Shown here: positions 37,011-37,656 of the stretch, one piece after another
Layout: each line of letters starts with the position of its first letter
Numbering within the stretch: position 1 is the first letter of the stretch
Source: AC-50 sp035640455
GTDB taxonomy: Bacteria; Actinomycetota; Thermoleophilia; Gaiellales; Gaiellaceae
Direction: 5' to 3'
DNA: 37,656 nt
Assembly (NCBI GenBank): GCA_035640455.1
Contig: DASQWB010000135.1
Coordinates: 1 to 37,656 of the forward strand
The notes under the pieces: model-generated
Told to the model about the DNA's origin: nothing
What the model saw: only the letters and a program-made list of their open reading frames with translations
Database searches by the model: none
Made by a program: the position numbers and the translations under genes

Positions 37011-37656
37011 CCTAGACCGTCGCGCGCTCAGGACGCTCACGACGACCGTGAGCGCGAGCACCCAGAAAACCTTCCAGACGTGCGGCGGTGGCTCGAGCGG
37101 CGAGAGCCAGAACGGGATCGTGAGCAGCCAGACCTCGGGGTGGCGGTGCGCGATCGCCAGCGGCACGTACAGGACGACGAGGTAGTGCGTCCACATGATC
37201 GGCGAGGCGAGGAGCCCGAAGGAGAGCGCGGCCGCGAAGAGCGCGAGATCGCGGTCCGTTCCGAGCCTGACGACCAGCACGGCGACCCCGAGTGCGACGA
37301 GGACGGCGATCAGCCGCGCGGCGTGCTGGCTCGTCCCGAGCCGAAGCGCCGCTGAGACCACCGAATGGGATCGGACCGCGAAGGCGGTCGCGTCCGCGTC
37401 GAGCAGGCGTCCGTACTGCGTTAGCCCCTGGAAGCCGATCGGCGACCAGCTGCCCAGGACCGCGCCCGTGACGACCGCGGCCGCGACTCCGGCCTGCCGG
37501 AAGCGCCGTGTCAGCACGAGCCAGAGCAGGAGCGGCCAGGCGAGCAGCTTCAGCGCGATCACGATCCCGAGCGCTGCCGCTCCACGCCACGAGCTTCGGT
37601 AGCGCCAGGCGAGCGCGATCCCGAGCGCCAGTAGCCCGTCCGGCTGGCCCAGGGCG
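36933..37656 (-). CDS. GT87-family (DUF2029) membrane glycosyltransferase, 5' truncated
   Basis: The frame is open to the right edge of the window, so the start lies beyond 37656. The visible part begins GQPDGLLALGIALAWRYR, a hallmark of the GT87 (DUF2029) polyprenyl-phosphate-mannose-type transferases, followed by IALKLLAWPLLLWLVL, GSWSPIGFQGLTQY and several membrane segments including LASPIMWTHYLVVLYVPLAIA. Members add mannose or arabinose residues to cell-envelope glycolipids on the outer face of the membrane. The C-terminal 25 residues, antisense to the regulator gene, are Arg/Val-rich and probably not conserved. Confidence 0.85.
   Translation of the reverse strand, partial: ALGQPDGLLALGIALAWRYRSSWRGAAALGIVIALKLLAWPLLLWLVLTRRFRQAGVAAAVVTGAVLGSWSPIGFQGLTQYGRLLDADATAFAVRSHSVVSAALRLGTSQHAARLIAVLVALGVAVLVVRLGTDRDLALFAAALSFGLLASPIMWTHYLVVLYVPLAIAHRHPEVWLLTIPFWLSPLEPPPHVWKVFWVLALTVVVSVLSARRSRSRDGELFDEAVLVRVPRRLGAVLDA

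Overview
The window is about 70% GC. Many of its genes start with GTG, and several appear to be leaderless: a -10 hexamer lies 4-7 nt before the start codon. It carries actinobacterial families (DUF3105, ArsR/AHSA1 pair, a sigma-R-like promoter before trxB, a baeRF/VLRF1-like protein, GT87). I read it as chromosome of a high-GC actinobacterium, perhaps a deep lineage such as Thermoleophilia. That placement is inference; no rRNA is present. I see no phage, IS element or CRISPR array.

Layout. 1-2480: 3' part of a RecB-like helicase-nuclease. 2477-3272: ArsR regulator and AHSA1 protein behind a promoter with a palindromic operator. 3383-5243: histidine phosphatase and nitroreductase (minus), divergent from endonuclease III (plus). 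5314-9232: zinc-uptake locus with zur, a permease fused to its own substrate-binding lipoprotein, an ATPase with a His-rich tail, and a second permease. 9153-12159: zinc-ribbon/PAS protein, CorA, TrxB and a DUF488 protein, all on the minus strand. 12202-16562: VLRF1-like protein, small membrane proteins, RmuC, a CsbD-like protein, DUF3105 and tRNA-Leu(UAA). 16632-21346: polyprenyl-sugar-type membrane protein, TadG-like protein, a decayed cupin remnant, a small secreted Cys-containing protein and a secreted trypsin-like protease. 21551-25793: tandem response regulators and a GAF-GAF-GAF-PAS histidine kinase, with a possible 44-aa Cys-Cys peptide gene between them. 25940-26677: unknown protein. 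26857-33999: a secreted protein of about 2380 residues made of about 21 PKD-like modules. 34039-37010: CAP-domain protein and three NarL-type regulators with no kinase beside them. 36933-37656: 5'-truncated GT87 glycosyltransferase.

How the genes fit together. The zinc locus is one regulatory unit: a 15-bp Zur-type palindrome sits between zur and the transporter. trxB has a sigma-R-like promoter, which fits thiol-stress control. The tandem regulators at 21551-22737 look functionally split. The first keeps the phospho-acceptor Asp but has a reduced C-terminal helix-turn-helix; the second has a good LuxR helix-turn-helix but Glu at the phosphorylation site. The likely sensor is encoded just downstream.

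Most unusual observations: a dispersed hairpin element with a conserved 19-nt tail (three copies, two orientations); the permease-lipoprotein fusion; the split regulator pair; and the module super-repeat of the PKD protein.
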